50,979 nucleotides of DNA from Paenibacillus barengoltzii NBRC 101215. Its GTDB lineage: Bacteria; Bacillota; Bacilli; Paenibacillales; Paenibacillaceae. Position 1 is the stretch's first letter. The number at the start of each line of letters is the position of its first letter. A model generated the notes under the pieces. It was not told where the DNA came from. It ran no database searches and saw only the letters and a list, made by a program, of their open reading frames with translations. The stretch is from NCBI RefSeq assembly GCF_004000745.1, contig NZ_BILV01000048.1, forward strand, positions 1 to 50,979, given 5' to 3'. This document shows positions 7,568-15,904 of this stretch, one piece after another. The translations under genes and the position numbers were made by a program.

Positions 7568-8977
7568 ATGAAACGCATGAAACGTATGAAACACCTGTTG
7601 ATCGGGATCTCCGCCTTGCTGGTGATGACAACAGCTCTCACGGCTTGCGGCGGCAATTCCAAGAATGAGTCGTCCTCGAACAATACAACACCTACGGAAA
7701 CGAATTCTTCCGCAGGTAAAGGTTCCAGCGGCGAAAAGGTTACCATCAATCTGTGGAGCTTCACGGATGAAATTCCAAATATGACTACAAAATATTTGGA
7801 AACGCATCCAGACGCTAATGTTGAATTCAAAACAACGGTTATCGCTACAACTGATGGCGCTTACCAACCTGCGCTTGACCAAGCTTTGGCTGGCGGCGGC
7901 AAAGACGCCCCGGACATTTATGCTGCTGAAGCAGCGTTCGTTCTGAAATATACGCAAGGCGACGCTTCCGGGTATGCAGCGAACTACGCTGACCTGGGCT
8001 TGACTGACCAAATGGTTCAAGATGCTGGCATCGCTCAATACTCCGTAGATATCGGTAGTAAAGACGGCGAGCTGAAAGCTCTTGGCTACCAAGCAACTGG
8101 CGGCGCTTTCATCTATCGTCGTTCGATTGCGAAAGACGTATTCGGGACAGATGACCCAGCTGCTATCAAAAATGAAGTTGGTCCTGGTTGGGATAAGTTC
8201 TTCGATGCAGCTGCGAAGCTGAAAGCTAAAGGCTATGGTATCGTATCCGGTGACGGTGATATCTGGCACGCGATCGAGAACAGCTCCGACAAAGGCTGGA
8301 TCGTTGACGGCAAACTGCACATCGATCCGAAGCGTGAACAGTTCTTGGATCTCTCCAAGAAGTTGAAAGACAACGGTTACCACAACGACACGACAGACTG
8401 GACAGAAGCATGGTATGCTGACATGTCCGGCTCCGGTGCTCAACCGATCTTTGGTTTCTTTGGTCCAGCTTGGTTGATCAACTATGTCATGAACGGTCAA
8501 GTTAAAGATACAAACGGTGACTGGGCTGTAACTGAACCACCAACAGGGTTCTTCTGGGGCGGTACTTGGCTCTTGGCTAACAAAGACGTAACGAAAGACG
8601 AAGCGAAGAAGAAAGCGGTTGCTGATTTCATTAACTGGGTAACGTTGGATACCTCTGAAACCGGCCTCCAATATTTCTGGGCAAACGGTACGATGAAAGA
8701 GGGCGAAGCAGGTACGAAGGATAGCGTAGCTTCCTCCGTGGTGATGGCAAAATCGAACGGTGAAGTTCCAATGCTGGGCGGTCAAAACATGTTTGACATC
8801 TTCGTTCCAGCGAACGAGAACGCTTCCGGTAAGAACTTGACGCAATACGACGAAACGATCAACAAACTGTGGCGCGACCAAGTTCGCGAATACACGGCAG
8901 GCAACAAATCCCGTGAAGATGCGATCAAAACCTTCAAACAACAAGTTAAAGACCAACTTGGCATCGACAGCGAATAA
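7568..8977 (+). CDS. Sugar ABC transporter solute-binding lipoprotein (CUT1 / MalE-like)
   Basis: This is a 469-residue extracellular lipoprotein that would capture an oligosaccharide for the two permeases downstream. It has a basic start (MKRMKRMK), a hydrophobic stretch and the lipobox LTAC at about residues 23-26, then a low-complexity serine/threonine/asparagine linker before the type-1 solute-binding fold beginning near KVTINLWSF. The start is the ATG at 7568 with GGGGAGG about 7 nt upstream; the longer form lacks a site. Codon use looks more biased than in neighbouring genes, suggesting high expression. No ATPase is encoded nearby, so it probably uses a shared MsmX-type ATPase. The sugar cannot be named. 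Confidence 0.92.
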   Translation: MKRMKRMKHLLIGISALLVMTTALTACGGNSKNESSSNNTTPTETNSSAGKGSSGEKVTINLWSFTDEIPNMTTKYLETHPDANVEFKTTVIATTDGAYQPALDQALAGGGKDAPDIYAAEAAFVLKYTQGDASGYAANYADLGLTDQMVQDAGIAQYSVDIGSKDGELKALGYQATGGAFIYRRSIAKDVFGTDDPAAIKNEVGPGWDKFFDAAAKLKAKGYGIVSGDGDIWHAIENSSDKGWIVDGKLHIDPKREQFLDLSKKLKDNGYHNDTTDWTEAWYADMSGSGAQPIFGFFGPAWLINYVMNGQVKDTNGDWAVTEPPTGFFWGGTWLLANKDVTKDEAKKKAVADFINWVTLDTSETGLQYFWANGTMKEGEAGTKDSVASSVVMAKSNGEVPMLGGQNMFDIFVPANENASGKNLTQYDETINKLWRDQVREYTAGNKSREDAIKTFKQQVKDQLGIDSE

Positions 8978-8997
8978 GAATACGCAGTAGATGCGAA

Positions 8998-9021
8998 GGG
9001 GCGGGGAATATAACCCGCCCC
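8998..9021 (+). promoter_or_regulatory. Intercistronic GC hairpin between binding protein and permease
   Basis: GGGGCGGG and CCCGCCCC form a perfect 8-bp stem with an 8-nt loop and no U-run. It probably protects the 3' end of the binding-protein message or partly stops transcription, giving more binding protein than permease. This is inference from position. Confidence 0.6.
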
Positions 9022-9047
9022 TTCATATCCATGAAAGAGGTGAAAGC

Positions 9048-10019
9048 ATGCGCCGCAAAGGTGTTAACTATTCGAGATACGGTTACTATTTTACGTTGCC
9101 ATTTGTGTTGGCTTTTTTGGTTTTTTCACTGTATCCGATTCTCTATACGGCCGTGATTGGCTTTACTAACTTACAAGGGATTATCCCTAAACCATTGGAA
9201 ATTCTCGATAATCCGTTTCAGAACTTTAAAGATCTGATCCTTGAAAATGCTTCTTTCAAGAAGTCGCTTGTGAATACGTTTATTCTTTGGATTGTGAACT
9301 TTATTCCGCAGATCGGTCTTGCGCTGCTGCTTACGGCCTGGTTTACGAACAAACGTCTGAACATTAAAGGCCAAGGCGCGTTTAAGATCATGCTCTATAT
9401 GCCGAATATTATCACTGCAAGTACGATTGCGGTGCTTTTTAGCTCTCTGTTTGCATATCCGATGGGGCCGGTAAACAGTCTGTTCCAGTTGTTAGGTTGG
9501 TCGGATGCTCCAATTTTCTTCCTGCAGGATAAGACGACAGCACGTGGGATCGTTTCCTTCATTCAATTCTGGATGTGGTACGGGAACACGATGATTATTT
9601 TGATTGCAGGTGTCATGGGGATCAATCCAGCGATCTTCGAGTCTGCTGCGATTGATGGAGCTAACGGCTGGCAGACCTTCTTCAAGATTACCTTGCCAAG
9701 TCTGCGCACCATCATGCTATATACGTTAATTACGTCCATGATCGGCGGTCTGACGATGTTCGATATTCCGCAATTGTTCCTTCAAGGCGGACCGGACGAC
9801 TCCACGCTGACCACCTCGATGTTTATCTATGGGCAAGCATTTAAAGGAAGCTATATGTATAACCGTGCGGCTGCCGCAAGTATGATTCTGTTCGTCATTG
9901 CCGCTGCATTGTCCGCCATCCTGTTCTATTTGATGCGTGACCGGGATGCGGCGAAATTAAATAAATTGATTAAGCAACAAAAGAAAGCAGAACGTGCAGC
10001 TATGAAAGGGGAGGTGTAA
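9048..10019 (+). CDS. Sugar ABC transporter permease (MalF-like)
   Basis: This is a 323-residue membrane protein of the CUT1 permease family with six main spans. The cytoplasmic EAA loop, which contacts the ATPase, reads ESAAIDGANGWQTFFKITLP at about residues 203-222. The start is the ATG at 9048 with GAAAGAGGTG a few nucleotides upstream; an in-frame ATG at 8991 lies before the intercistronic hairpin and is unlikely. The next permease starts 3 nt after its stop, so the two would form the heterodimeric channel in a fixed ratio. Confidence 0.94.
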   Translation: MRRKGVNYSRYGYYFTLPFVLAFLVFSLYPILYTAVIGFTNLQGIIPKPLEILDNPFQNFKDLILENASFKKSLVNTFILWIVNFIPQIGLALLLTAWFTNKRLNIKGQGAFKIMLYMPNIITASTIAVLFSSLFAYPMGPVNSLFQLLGWSDAPIFFLQDKTTARGIVSFIQFWMWYGNTMIILIAGVMGINPAIFESAAIDGANGWQTFFKITLPSLRTIMLYTLITSMIGGLTMFDIPQLFLQGGPDDSTLTTSMFIYGQAFKGSYMYNRAAAASMILFVIAAALSAILFYLMRDRDAAKLNKLIKQQKKAERAAMKGEV

Positions 10020-10022
10020 GCC

Positions 10023-10877
10023 ATGGAAAAAATTAAAGAAGGCAGTGCGGTCGCTCTCCGAATTAATCGGACGATCGTATATGTCGTATGTATTTTGCTG
10101 GCACTCCTCAGCATCCTTCCATTCTGGATCATGTTCGTGAACGCTACGCGTTCAACGGCAGAGATCCAAGCGGGCCTCTCGTTGCTCCCATCTACTCATA
10201 TGATGAGCAACCTGAAGGTACTGCTGGACAAGAGCTTTGATCCGCTTCAAGGCTTCATGAACTCGTTTATTATCTCGGGTTCGGCGACTTTGTTGACGGT
10301 TTATTTCTCGTCCTTGACAGCCTATGGTCTGGTCGCTTATAGCTGGAAGCTGCGTCAACCATTCTTTACCTTTATTATGGCAGTGATGCTGATTCCAGCA
10401 CAGGCCAGCTCGATCGGTTTCTATCAATTTATGTACAAAATTCATTGGACCAACAATCTGTTGCCTTTGATTTTGCCAGCGATCGCAGCTCCAGCAGTTG
10501 TATTCTTCATGCGTCAGTACCTGCTGGGTACGCTCTCGCTTGAGATCGTGGAAGCGGCGCGCGTTGACGGCTCCGGTGAATTCAAGACATTTAACCGGAT
10601 CATTCTGCCGCTGATGATGCCGGCGATTGCAACGCAAGCGATTTTCGCCTTTGTTGCGAACTGGAATAACCTGTTTATGCCGCTCATTTTGTTGACGGAT
10701 AAGAGTAAATATACGATGCCGATTATGGTCAGCTTGCTGCGCGGCGATATTTACAAGACAGAATTCGGTTCGATCTACATGGGTCTGGCATTGACGGCGT
10801 TGCCTCTGTTTATCGTCTACTTCTTGCTGTCCCGGTACATTATTGCCGGTGTAGCGTTGGGCGGCGTCAAAGAATAA
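10023..10877 (+). CDS. Sugar ABC transporter permease (MalG-like)
   Basis: This is a 284-residue CUT1 permease with six spans and the EAA loop EAARVDGSGEFKTFNRIILP (about residues 179-198). GGAGG lies 8 nt upstream of its ATG. The C-terminus ends GVALGGVKE, the usual form in this family. It completes a three-gene importer (binding protein, two permeases) that lacks its own ATPase and has no hydrolase or regulator next to it. Confidence 0.94.
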   Translation: MEKIKEGSAVALRINRTIVYVVCILLALLSILPFWIMFVNATRSTAEIQAGLSLLPSTHMMSNLKVLLDKSFDPLQGFMNSFIISGSATLLTVYFSSLTAYGLVAYSWKLRQPFFTFIMAVMLIPAQASSIGFYQFMYKIHWTNNLLPLILPAIAAPAVVFFMRQYLLGTLSLEIVEAARVDGSGEFKTFNRIILPLMMPAIATQAIFAFVANWNNLFMPLILLTDKSKYTMPIMVSLLRGDIYKTEFGSIYMGLALTALPLFIVYFLLSRYIIAGVALGGVKE

Positions 10878-10941
10878 TCGGGCAACTCACTTGCCTGGCT
10901 TGAAAGCCAAATGAAAGATGAATAACCTCCCCATTAAATAG

Positions 10942-11003
10942 AAGGCCTGTAGAGGGTCTGGATGGCTAACATGCTCATCCGGCTCATCTACAAGGCCTTT
11001 TTT
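10942..11003 (+). terminator. Terminator of the sugar importer operon
   Basis: AAGGCCTgTAGA pairs with TCTACaAGGCCTT around an inner GGATG/CATCC stem, followed by seven T. The operon ends here against a convergent minus-strand gene. Confidence 0.85.
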
Positions 11004-11039
11004 GTATTCAGTGGATCAGGTTGATGTAGTTTGATTGAT

Positions 11040-11780
11040 TTATACCGCTTTGCGGCGGAAGTACAACATCCCAGCGATCAGGAACAACAGGAAGCTGCCG
11101 AGAACCGTAATGAGCAAACTCTCGTACGGCAGGTTAAAGGCACCGTAATCCGCTTGCCCGCGCGGCATCATGGCCAGCAACGGCTGTGCCCAAGGATAGA
11201 AAGGGCCAATCTTGTCTGAATTGATGATCAGCAGATTTGGAATCGTCAGGGATACGTTCACCGCAAGCGGCGCTGCGAAGCTGGACCACACCAGCGAGAC
11301 GCCCAGCTGTAAGGCAACCAGTGGCATACAGGCAATCCAGCCGCCGATAAGGCTCGTGGCGATCATCCCCCATGGCATTGGGCCAGAGATCCCTTGGAAT
11401 AGGGCTACAATCAACAGGGCAGCTAGAAAGAGCAACTGAGAGGCGGCTAATAAGACGGCAACGACGGTGAATTTGGCCAGATAAACGGCGCTCCGTGAGA
11501 CAGGAAGCACCAGCAGCTGCTTCCAACCGCCGCCCGTGTGCTCATAACGGCAGAGGAACGACGGAAATAAGCCGGACATGATTGGCAGAAATAGTAGTGC
11601 ATGAAGCATCGACATGGCGCTGATCAAGAGCGGCCAGACTGCTGCATCGGCCCCCTTTGGCAGATTAACCAGGGCGCCGATCAAGGCAGACAGGGCCGGG
11701 CTGATCAGCAGGACGAGCCAGAGGCGCGAGCGTGACATTTTGAGCCGTTCTGCGGCCAGTACGTTCAGGAACGTCTTCAT
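11040..11780 (-). CDS. ABC-2 permease, lantibiotic-immunity (LanG/LanE) type
   Basis: This is a 246-residue membrane protein with six spans. The motif WKQLLVLPVSRSAVYLAKF near residue 95 is nearly repeated in the preceding permease gene, showing that the two arose by duplication. I place the start at the ATG at 11780, one nucleotide after the neighbour's TAA, with GAAAGGA 11 nt upstream; a longer in-frame start at 11813 would overlap the neighbour. Two ABC-2 permeases with one ATPase is the layout of LanFEG/BcrAB exporters that remove peptide antibiotics from the membrane. The substrate is unknown. Confidence 0.88.
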   Translation of the reverse strand: MKTFLNVLAAERLKMSRSRLWLVLLISPALSALIGALVNLPKGADAAVWPLLISAMSMLHALLFLPIMSGLFPSFLCRYEHTGGGWKQLLVLPVSRSAVYLAKFTVVAVLLAASQLLFLAALLIVALFQGISGPMPWGMIATSLIGGWIACMPLVALQLGVSLVWSSFAAPLAVNVSLTIPNLLIINSDKIGPFYPWAQPLLAMMPRGQADYGAFNLPYESLLITVLGSFLLFLIAGMLYFRRKAV

Positions 11781-11781
11781 C

Positions 11782-12498
11782 TTAATCCACGTCCTTTCGG
11801 TTGAAATGAACAAGTCCAGTCAACAGGATAACTGCGCCGCAGGCAAGTCCGGCTGCGACAAACCATTCGCGGTGTGGTCCTTCGAACCCGAACAACGGCC
11901 AGTTCAGTGGAAACCACTCGGACAGGTTCAATGTAAACGGCGAAAGGATGGAAATCGTGACGCCAAGGGATACCGGCAACGACTGGTTCCGATAGGAGAG
12001 CGACAGCCAGAGCTGGAGGGCCAGCAGCGGCAACGCGGCAAAAAACGGATAGAACCCAAGGCGAGCCAAATCCGCGTAAGGGATGGAACTGGCCTCGAAA
12101 CCGAGAGCGATACCTAGAATTACGGTTACGACCGATAACAGCACGCAGGAAACGGACAGCAACAGGAAGCACAGCAGGAATTTGGCGCAATACACCGCGG
12201 TCCGTGAGATCGGCAGAGCCAGCAGTTGCTTCCAGGAGCTAAGCTGATGTTCGACGTTCGCCACTAGCGAGCTGACCAAGGTACAGCCGAGATATATCGC
12301 AATCGGCACGAAGAAGGAAATATTCTGCAGGAGACCTCCCCACAGGTCATCGGCATATTGCTTGGTCAACCAGTCGTAGCGCAGCCCGAAATTGAGCGCC
12401 TGCATGGCGACCAATCCGAGCGGAGCGAGAAAGATAAGAAACCAGATACCTTTACGCCGGATCTTCAAAAAGTCGGCTGAGAGGGAGCGTAACATCAT
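11782..12498 (-). CDS. ABC-2 permease, lantibiotic-immunity (LanE/LanG) type
   Basis: This is a 238-residue, six-span permease with the motif WKQLLALPISRTAVYCAKF, shared with the next gene. Its ATG overlaps the ATPase stop (ATGA), and the following permease starts 1 nt after its stop, so all three are translationally coupled. The first loop is large and likely extracytoplasmic, as in BcrB/NatB relatives. It probably forms a heterodimeric export channel with its paralogue. Confidence 0.88.
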   Translation of the reverse strand: MMLRSLSADFLKIRRKGIWFLIFLAPLGLVAMQALNFGLRYDWLTKQYADDLWGGLLQNISFFVPIAIYLGCTLVSSLVANVEHQLSSWKQLLALPISRTAVYCAKFLLCFLLLSVSCVLLSVVTVILGIALGFEASSIPYADLARLGFYPFFAALPLLALQLWLSLSYRNQSLPVSLGVTISILSPFTLNLSEWFPLNWPLFGFEGPHREWFVAAGLACGAVILLTGLVHFNRKDVD

Positions 12499-13409
12499 AC
12501 CGCGGTCCCCTCCCCAATGACCTGCATAAAGATATCCTCCAGCGACTTCTTCTTCTGCTCAACGCGATAGATCGCATGTCCGTTCTCCACCAGCTGTTTG
12601 ACCAGGCGTGCGACCTGGGCGTCAGCCATCCCCGGGAACGAGAGAACTCCGCTTCGCAGCTTGCCGATGGCGCCTAGATCACGGGCTACCCAAAGGGCTT
12701 CATCCGGCTCTGAAACAACGAGTTCCATATCGTGAGCCGCCTGAAGCCGCAGATTGTCGATCGTATCCTGAAACACCATCCGACCTTCGCGGATAATGCC
12801 CACTTTGCTGGCCATCAGCTCCATCTCCCCGAGCAGGTGGCTGGATACGAGCACAGTGATGCCGTAACGCTTCGGCATGCTCTTAATTAATTCGCGGATC
12901 TCATGAATCCCGGACGGGTCCAGTCCGTTGGTCGGTTCGTCCAGGATGAGCAGTTCAGGGTTACCCAGCAACGATGCGGCGATGCCCAGGCGCTGCTTCA
13001 TCCCCAGGGAGAAGCCTTTCACCGGCCGTCGTGCTTCGCTAGACAGCGAGACGATATCCAGCACCTCGTCGATGCGCGATTTCGGCACCTGCAAGATACG
13101 GCGGATCGCTTCCAAGTTGTCGATGGCGCTCAAATGTCCATAATAGGACGGGGATTCGACCAGCGAACCGATGCGGCGCAGAATCGCCAGCTTATCGCGT
13201 TGCAGCTCGCGGCCAAAGATGCGGATGCTGCCCGAAGTGGGCTGAATTAAGCCCAGCAGCATGCGGATTGTTGTGGTTTTCCCTGCACCGTTAGGTCCGA
13301 GGAACCCGTAGATGTCCCCCTTCGCAATCTCCAGGTTTAAGTGGTCCACGGCGTAACGGCCGCGATATTTTTTGGTTAAACCTTCCGTTTGAATGATCAT
13401 TTCACTCAC
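12495..13409 (-). CDS. ABC exporter ATPase, BcrA/LanF type
   Basis: This is a 304-residue ATPase with Walker A GPNGAGKTT (38-46), a signature in the variant form FSLGMKQR, Walker B ELLILDEPTNGLDPSG and switch region VSSHLLGEME. The FSLGMKQR signature and length are typical of bacitracin (BcrA) and lantibiotic-immunity (LanF) ATPases. The GTG start has GAGGTG 7 nt upstream. It heads a three-gene exporter immediately downstream of a regulator/kinase pair on the same strand, an arrangement usual for antimicrobial-peptide sensing and resistance. Confidence 0.93.
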   Translation of the reverse strand: MSEMIIQTEGLTKKYRGRYAVDHLNLEIAKGDIYGFLGPNGAGKTTTIRMLLGLIQPTSGSIRIFGRELQRDKLAILRRIGSLVESPSYYGHLSAIDNLEAIRRILQVPKSRIDEVLDIVSLSSEARRPVKGFSLGMKQRLGIAASLLGNPELLILDEPTNGLDPSGIHEIRELIKSMPKRYGITVLVSSHLLGEMELMASKVGIIREGRMVFQDTIDNLRLQAAHDMELVVSEPDEALWVARDLGAIGKLRSGVLSFPGMADAQVARLVKQLVENGHAIYRVEQKKKSLEDIFMQVIGEGTAV

Positions 13410-13466
13410 GAATTATCACCTCGTCATGATCATATCGCCCGGAGGTTAAAGGCAAAGGCGGGATAA

Positions 13467-13483
13467 GTTTAAGATTCGTTTAA
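13467..13483 (-). promoter_or_regulatory. Direct repeat upstream of the exporter genes, likely response-regulator site
   Basis: GTTTAA occurs at 13467-13472 and 13478-13483, exactly 11 bp apart (TTAAAC on the coding strand), about 60-75 nt upstream of the ATPase start. OmpR/PhoB-family regulators bind direct repeats with this spacing, and such a regulator is encoded in the same cluster. The link is inference. Confidence 0.5.
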
Positions 13484-13622
13484 TTTTGGGGCTTGAAACA
13501 TTTTTACACACAAAACGGGGATTGCTCCCTCACAAAAATGTATCATTGCAGGCATCGCGAATCGCTGAGATACTGCCTCCGAATCGAGGGAAAGGAAGCA
13601 GCTTTGGAGACAGTCTCTCTCC

Positions 13623-15029
13623 TTATTTCAACGACAATTTCGCCGCTGGATAAATATACACTTTCGTTCCGGCTTCACTGGATATGGTGGCTCGTGTGAG
13701 TCCCATTTCTCGGAGCAGCAGATCGACGATTTGCAGGCCTAGCCCCGCGCCTCCATTTGCGGAAACCGACTCCATTCCAGGGCCGTGGTCGCTGATCGTG
13801 AGAGCCGTAGTGCCCTCGTATGGCTCTACCGCAATCCCGGCATACCGACCCGATCCGGCATGGCGGACCAGGTTCTGGAACAGGTTATCGAGTACGCGGC
13901 GGAACCCTTGGGCATCCACGTTCCAGTAAATCGGCTGCTCTGGCAGCTCAATATCGGCTGTAATCCCGTTCTTCTCCCAGACAGGGTACCAGGCCGCCGC
14001 ACTTTCCCGCACGATCCGCAGGATATCCAGCCGCTCCAAGGACATGGCATACCGTCCGCTGGAGAGCAGGTTGTACGATAACAGATGATCCATCAGTCCG
14101 GATAAATCACTGATTTTCGTCTCCATCAAAGCCAGGGATTGCTTTCCCTGTTCGGATAGAGATTCCTGACGGAGCGAATACAAATGGCTGCCCAGCACGG
14201 TTAACGGCGTCCGCAAGTCATGGGACAGGTGGCTGATCAGGCTCTTGCGCAGCTCCTCTTCCTCACGCTCCCGCTGGCGACTGTCCTTCAGGGCGAACAC
14301 CATATGGTTAAAAGCGAGCTCCAATCGACCGATTTCGTCCGGACGCCCTTCCTCGATGGGGGACGGCAGACCATCGGGACCCGGACGGGTCATGCCGGCT
14401 TCCAGGCGCAGCAGGCGCTTGCGGATATCGCTGAAGAACAGATAGGAGAGCAAGACGAACGCCCCTAGCAGAATCGCGATAAACACGCCGTAAAAGCGAT
14501 TGTCGCTAAACTGCTCCCCTTTTTGAATCACCATATATTTACGCGGGAGCTCCAGCACCATGAAGCCTTGTTTGGCTTGTTCGTCCCCGCCAATAAAAGC
14601 GACGACCGTAAAAGGATCAGCATCTACACGCTGCTTCATGAAGGCGATGGTATCCTCTAGGGACCATTGCGGGGGCACCGACGCTTGTTCCGGCAGCTGC
14701 AGGCGGGTCATGCCGGCGGTGTCGACCCAATACAGCGCGGCGTCAGGATACCGCTGCTTCATCTCTCTAAGCTTCGCGTTGATGGTCTCGGCTTGAGCTC
14801 CCTTGAGCTCAGCAGCCGCTTGATGCCAAGCGGCCTCAATTTGTTTTCCGGTGCCATAAGGACGGATCTCGTGTCCGTAATGGTCAGGGTTTAGGAGCAC
14901 ATTCACCCCCCAGGCTGCAATGAAGCTGATAGGAATCATGACAGGAATAAAGACAAATGCGATCCCTAAAATCAAAACGTATCGCGTCAGCAGGGATTTA
15001 CGGAACTTGCGCACTGGACGAAATTTCAT
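13623..15029 (-). CDS. Sensor histidine kinase (EnvZ/SpaK-like)
   Basis: This is a 468-residue membrane kinase. One span lies at about 17-40, an extracytoplasmic sensor domain of about 140 residues follows, and a second span lies at about 181-199. Then come a HAMP-like linker, the HisKA domain with phospho-acceptor H270 in SHLSHDLRTPL, and a HATPase domain with N-box DNLFQNLVRHA, GPGME and GLGLQIV motifs. Its ATG overlaps the regulator stop (ATGA). The outside domain and the adjacent exporter suggest that it senses an extracellular compound, possibly a peptide antibiotic; no ligand can be read from the sequence. Confidence 0.92.
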   Translation of the reverse strand: MKFRPVRKFRKSLLTRYVLILGIAFVFIPVMIPISFIAAWGVNVLLNPDHYGHEIRPYGTGKQIEAAWHQAAAELKGAQAETINAKLREMKQRYPDAALYWVDTAGMTRLQLPEQASVPPQWSLEDTIAFMKQRVDADPFTVVAFIGGDEQAKQGFMVLELPRKYMVIQKGEQFSDNRFYGVFIAILLGAFVLLSYLFFSDIRKRLLRLEAGMTRPGPDGLPSPIEEGRPDEIGRLELAFNHMVFALKDSRQREREEEELRKSLISHLSHDLRTPLTVLGSHLYSLRQESLSEQGKQSLALMETKISDLSGLMDHLLSYNLLSSGRYAMSLERLDILRIVRESAAAWYPVWEKNGITADIELPEQPIYWNVDAQGFRRVLDNLFQNLVRHAGSGRYAGIAVEPYEGTTALTISDHGPGMESVSANGGAGLGLQIVDLLLREMGLTRATISSEAGTKVYIYPAAKLSLK

Positions 15030-15706
15030 GCCCTCACCCGATAGCCGATCCCGCGGATGGTTTCGATTACTTCAGGATTGGCAGGATCCCGTTCGAGCTT
15101 CTCGCGCAGGTGGCGGATATGCACCATCAAGGTTTTGTCCCCGTCGAGGTAGGGCTCGTTCCATACCGCCTCATAGATCTGCTCCTTGGTCAGGATTTGC
15201 CCGAGGTGGCGCAGCAGGTAGGCGAAAATATGAAACTGCTTGCCGGTCAGCACGATCTCCTCGTTGGTATCCTGATGGATAATCCGGTTTTCTTTCTCAT
15301 ACACAAGCAAATGTTTGATCCGCAGCGGCGCCGGGTCAGCAATCCCCCCGCTGCGGCGAAGCAGCACCTCGATTCGCGCGGCGAGCTCATCCGGATGGAA
15401 CGGCTTCGTTAAATAGTCGTCGGCAAACTTCAATCCTTGCAGTTTGTCGTCAATCGAAGTGCGAGCCGATAGCATCAATACCGGCAGCTTCGGATACTTC
15501 TGCTTCAACCGTCCCCCAATCGTGAAGCCGTCTAACCCTGGCAGCATTACGTCCAGGATTACTAGTTGGCAATCGACAGCTTTCTCCACCGCCTGATCCC
15601 CGTGCTTCAGCCAGGTGACTGTATACCCGCGCGCTTCCAGGTTGGAGCTGACCCATTCCCCGATTTCGGGATCGTCTTCAATATATAGCAAATGTGTAGT
15701 AGGCAT
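15026..15706 (-). CDS. OmpR-family response regulator
   Basis: This is a 226-residue regulator. The receiver domain has E10-D11-D12, phospho-acceptor D52 in LVILDVMLPGLDG and a conserved K in DDYLTKPF. The C-terminal winged helix-turn-helix ends with the family motif VHIRHLREKLERDPANPEVIETIRGIGYRV. The ATG at 15706 has AGGAGGA about 9 nt upstream, so a 45-codon longer form is rejected. It is the first gene of the regulator-kinase pair and probably activates the downstream exporter through the GTTTAA direct repeat at 13467. Confidence 0.95.
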   Translation of the reverse strand: MPTTHLLYIEDDPEIGEWVSSNLEARGYTVTWLKHGDQAVEKAVDCQLVILDVMLPGLDGFTIGGRLKQKYPKLPVLMLSARTSIDDKLQGLKFADDYLTKPFHPDELAARIEVLLRRSGGIADPAPLRIKHLLVYEKENRIIHQDTNEEIVLTGKQFHIFAYLLRHLGQILTKEQIYEAVWNEPYLDGDKTLMVHIRHLREKLERDPANPEVIETIRGIGYRVRA

Positions 15707-15740
15707 AATGACACTCCTCCTGACTCTATTTTGGCAAAAG

Positions 15741-15769
15741 ACGGAACAAAAAGAAACGGGGGGTTCCGT
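15741..15769 (-). promoter_or_regulatory. Leader hairpin upstream of the OmpR-type regulator
   Basis: ACGGAAC and GTTCCGT form a perfect 7-bp stem around a 15-nt loop, 35 nt upstream of the regulator start. There is no U-run typical of a terminator. It may be in the leader or part of the divergent promoter region. Confidence 0.35.
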
Positions 15770-15776
15770 GAAATAT

Positions 15777-15794
15777 TTGTGATTGCAATCACAA
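15777..15794 (+). promoter_or_regulatory. Fnr/Crp-type operator upstream of the DUF438 gene
   Basis: TTGTGATTGCAATCACAA is a perfect 18-bp palindrome containing TGTGA-N6-TCACA, the Crp/Fnr-family site. Its centre (15785.5) is 41.5 bp upstream of the start point implied by the extended -10 TGcTACGTT at 15812-15820, the classic class II activator position. B. subtilis Fnr uses the same layout. Confidence 0.75.
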
Positions 15795-15811
15795 GTCAGT
15801 GATTTTCCCTG

Positions 15812-15820
15812 TGCTACGTT
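15812..15820 (+). promoter_or_regulatory. Extended -10 of the DUF438 gene
   Basis: TG-c-TACGTT places the transcription start near 15827. The weak hexamer and lack of a -35 fit an activator-dependent promoter. Confidence 0.5.
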
Positions 15821-15824
15821 GTTA

Positions 15825-15841
15825 TTGAGAATGGTTATCAA
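15825..15841 (+). promoter_or_regulatory. Fur-type (or PerR-type) box
   Basis: TTGAGAATGGTTATCAA contains TGAGAATGGTTATCA, which matches the 7-1-7 Fur consensus TGATAATNATTATCA at 12 of the 14 specified positions. It covers the expected transcription start, a repressing position. PerR boxes are similar, so Fur versus PerR is not settled. Confidence 0.6.
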
Positions 15842-15904
15842 CGAAAGTCAACGGGACATTTCGAAGCTGGAATCAGATCGATTTCTATAAGGAGGGGTTA
15901 GGCG

